From: Acetobacteraceae bacterium UBA6159
Lineage (GTDB): Bacteria > Pseudomonadota > Alphaproteobacteria > Acetobacterales > Acetobacteraceae
Length of the DNA: 5,726 nt
Reading direction: 5' to 3'
Assembly (NCBI GenBank): GCA_002422345.1
Contig: DIUL01000150.1
Location: 1-5,726 of the forward strand
A model generated the notes under the pieces. It was not told where the DNA came from and ran no database searches. It saw only the letters and a program-made list of their open reading frames with translations. Position numbers and translations under genes: made by a program. Of the stretch, positions 5,435-5,726 are shown one piece after another (position 1 is the stretch's first letter; the number at the start of each line of letters is the position of its first letter).

Positions 5435-5726
5435 TCACGCCAACCCGGCCTCCCGGTGCATCGCCTGCTGTTCCGCCGCGATGGACGCCTCATCGCGGCC
5501 CATGTCGCGCAGCAGGCCGGCGTGGTTGGCCAGCGCCGCGTCGCGATGCGGGTGCGGATGCCCGGTCGCGCGCTGGAATTTCAGGAAGATCACGACGTGT
5601 CTCCGCATCAACGGTTCCGCCTCTCCGGGCCGATTCGTGGCACGCAGCAACGCGGCGAGATTGTTGAGGCGGATCGCCACGTCCGGATGGTCGGGGCCGT
5701 AGCTTGCCTCGTCGATGGCGAGGGCG
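5435..5726 (-). CDS. Tetratricopeptide-repeat protein, C-terminal end (partial)
   Basis: The last 96 residues of a larger protein are visible; the frame is open to the right edge. The sequence begins with ALAIDEASYGPDHPDVAIRL, followed by NNLAALLRATNRPGEAEPLM, the kinesin-light-chain-like TPR_10/TPR_12 pattern with its DHPDVA linker. It continues with a degenerate C-terminal repeat containing ATGHPHPHRDAALANHAGLL before the TGA at 5437-5435. A GTG at 5680 could be mistaken for a start, but the TPR pattern continues in frame upstream of it, so it is internal. TPR arrays are protein-binding scaffolds. Proteins with this repeat type often carry an N-terminal effector or NTPase domain, which would be outside the window. 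Whether it belongs with the SnoaL-like operon is unclear, because a 327-bp repeat-bearing gap separates them. Confidence 0.85.
   Translation of the reverse strand, partial: ALAIDEASYGPDHPDVAIRLNNLAALLRATNRPGEAEPLMRRHVVIFLKFQRATGHPHPHRDAALANHAGLLRDMGRDEASIAAEQQAMHREAGLA

Noticed and set aside
4890..5702. Plus-strand open frame of 270 codons
   Set aside because: It is antisense to the SnoaL-like and TPR genes, crosses the repeats and has Arg/Ala-rich shadow composition.

Overview
The window comes from a GC-rich bacterial chromosome. Protein family content (a two-domain PPC/DUF296 protein, a divergent gamma-glutamyltransferase homologue, an alphaproteobacterial-type PhnN, SnoaL-like and HsaA-like proteins) and compact, palindrome-filled intergenic DNA suggest an alphaproteobacterium, plausibly Acetobacteraceae or a relative. 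That placement is inference, because there is no rRNA or marker gene here. It looks like ordinary chromosome: I see no tRNA, rRNA, CRISPR array, transposase, integrase or phage gene.

Layout, left to right. Positions 1-79 hold an AT-rich patch with a good sigma70-type promoter pointing left, toward a gene that would lie off the edge. Positions 80-2717 (minus strand) hold a two-gene operon: a gamma-glutamyltransferase-family hydrolase followed by a PPC/DUF296-domain protein, joined by an ATGA stop/start overlap. The transferase gene has a well-placed ribosome binding site and ATG that are out of frame with its body by one base. This points to a frameshift at codon 2, or a sequencing error. Divergent from it across 130 bp is phnN (2848-3372, plus strand), ribose 1,5-bisphosphate phosphokinase, standing without any other phn gene in view. 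Positions 3373-3537 separate the convergent phnN and flavin-monooxygenase genes and contain two hairpins and a short tandem repeat.

Positions 3538-5107 (minus strand) hold a second probable two-gene operon: a SnoaL/NTF2-like protein followed 10 bp later by an acyl-CoA-dehydrogenase-fold protein resembling two-component flavin monooxygenases (HsaA/HpaB-like). Positions 5108-5434 carry no gene, but contain two inverted copies of a 37-bp palindromic repeat. The right edge (5435-5726, minus strand) is the C-terminal end of a tetratricopeptide-repeat protein whose N-terminus is outside the window.

No novel multi-gene system is evident. The observations most worth checking are the broken start of the transferase gene, the family of interspersed palindromes sharing CCCCGTCATGG, the leftward promoter with a G8 leader tract, and the unseen N-terminal domain of the TPR protein.
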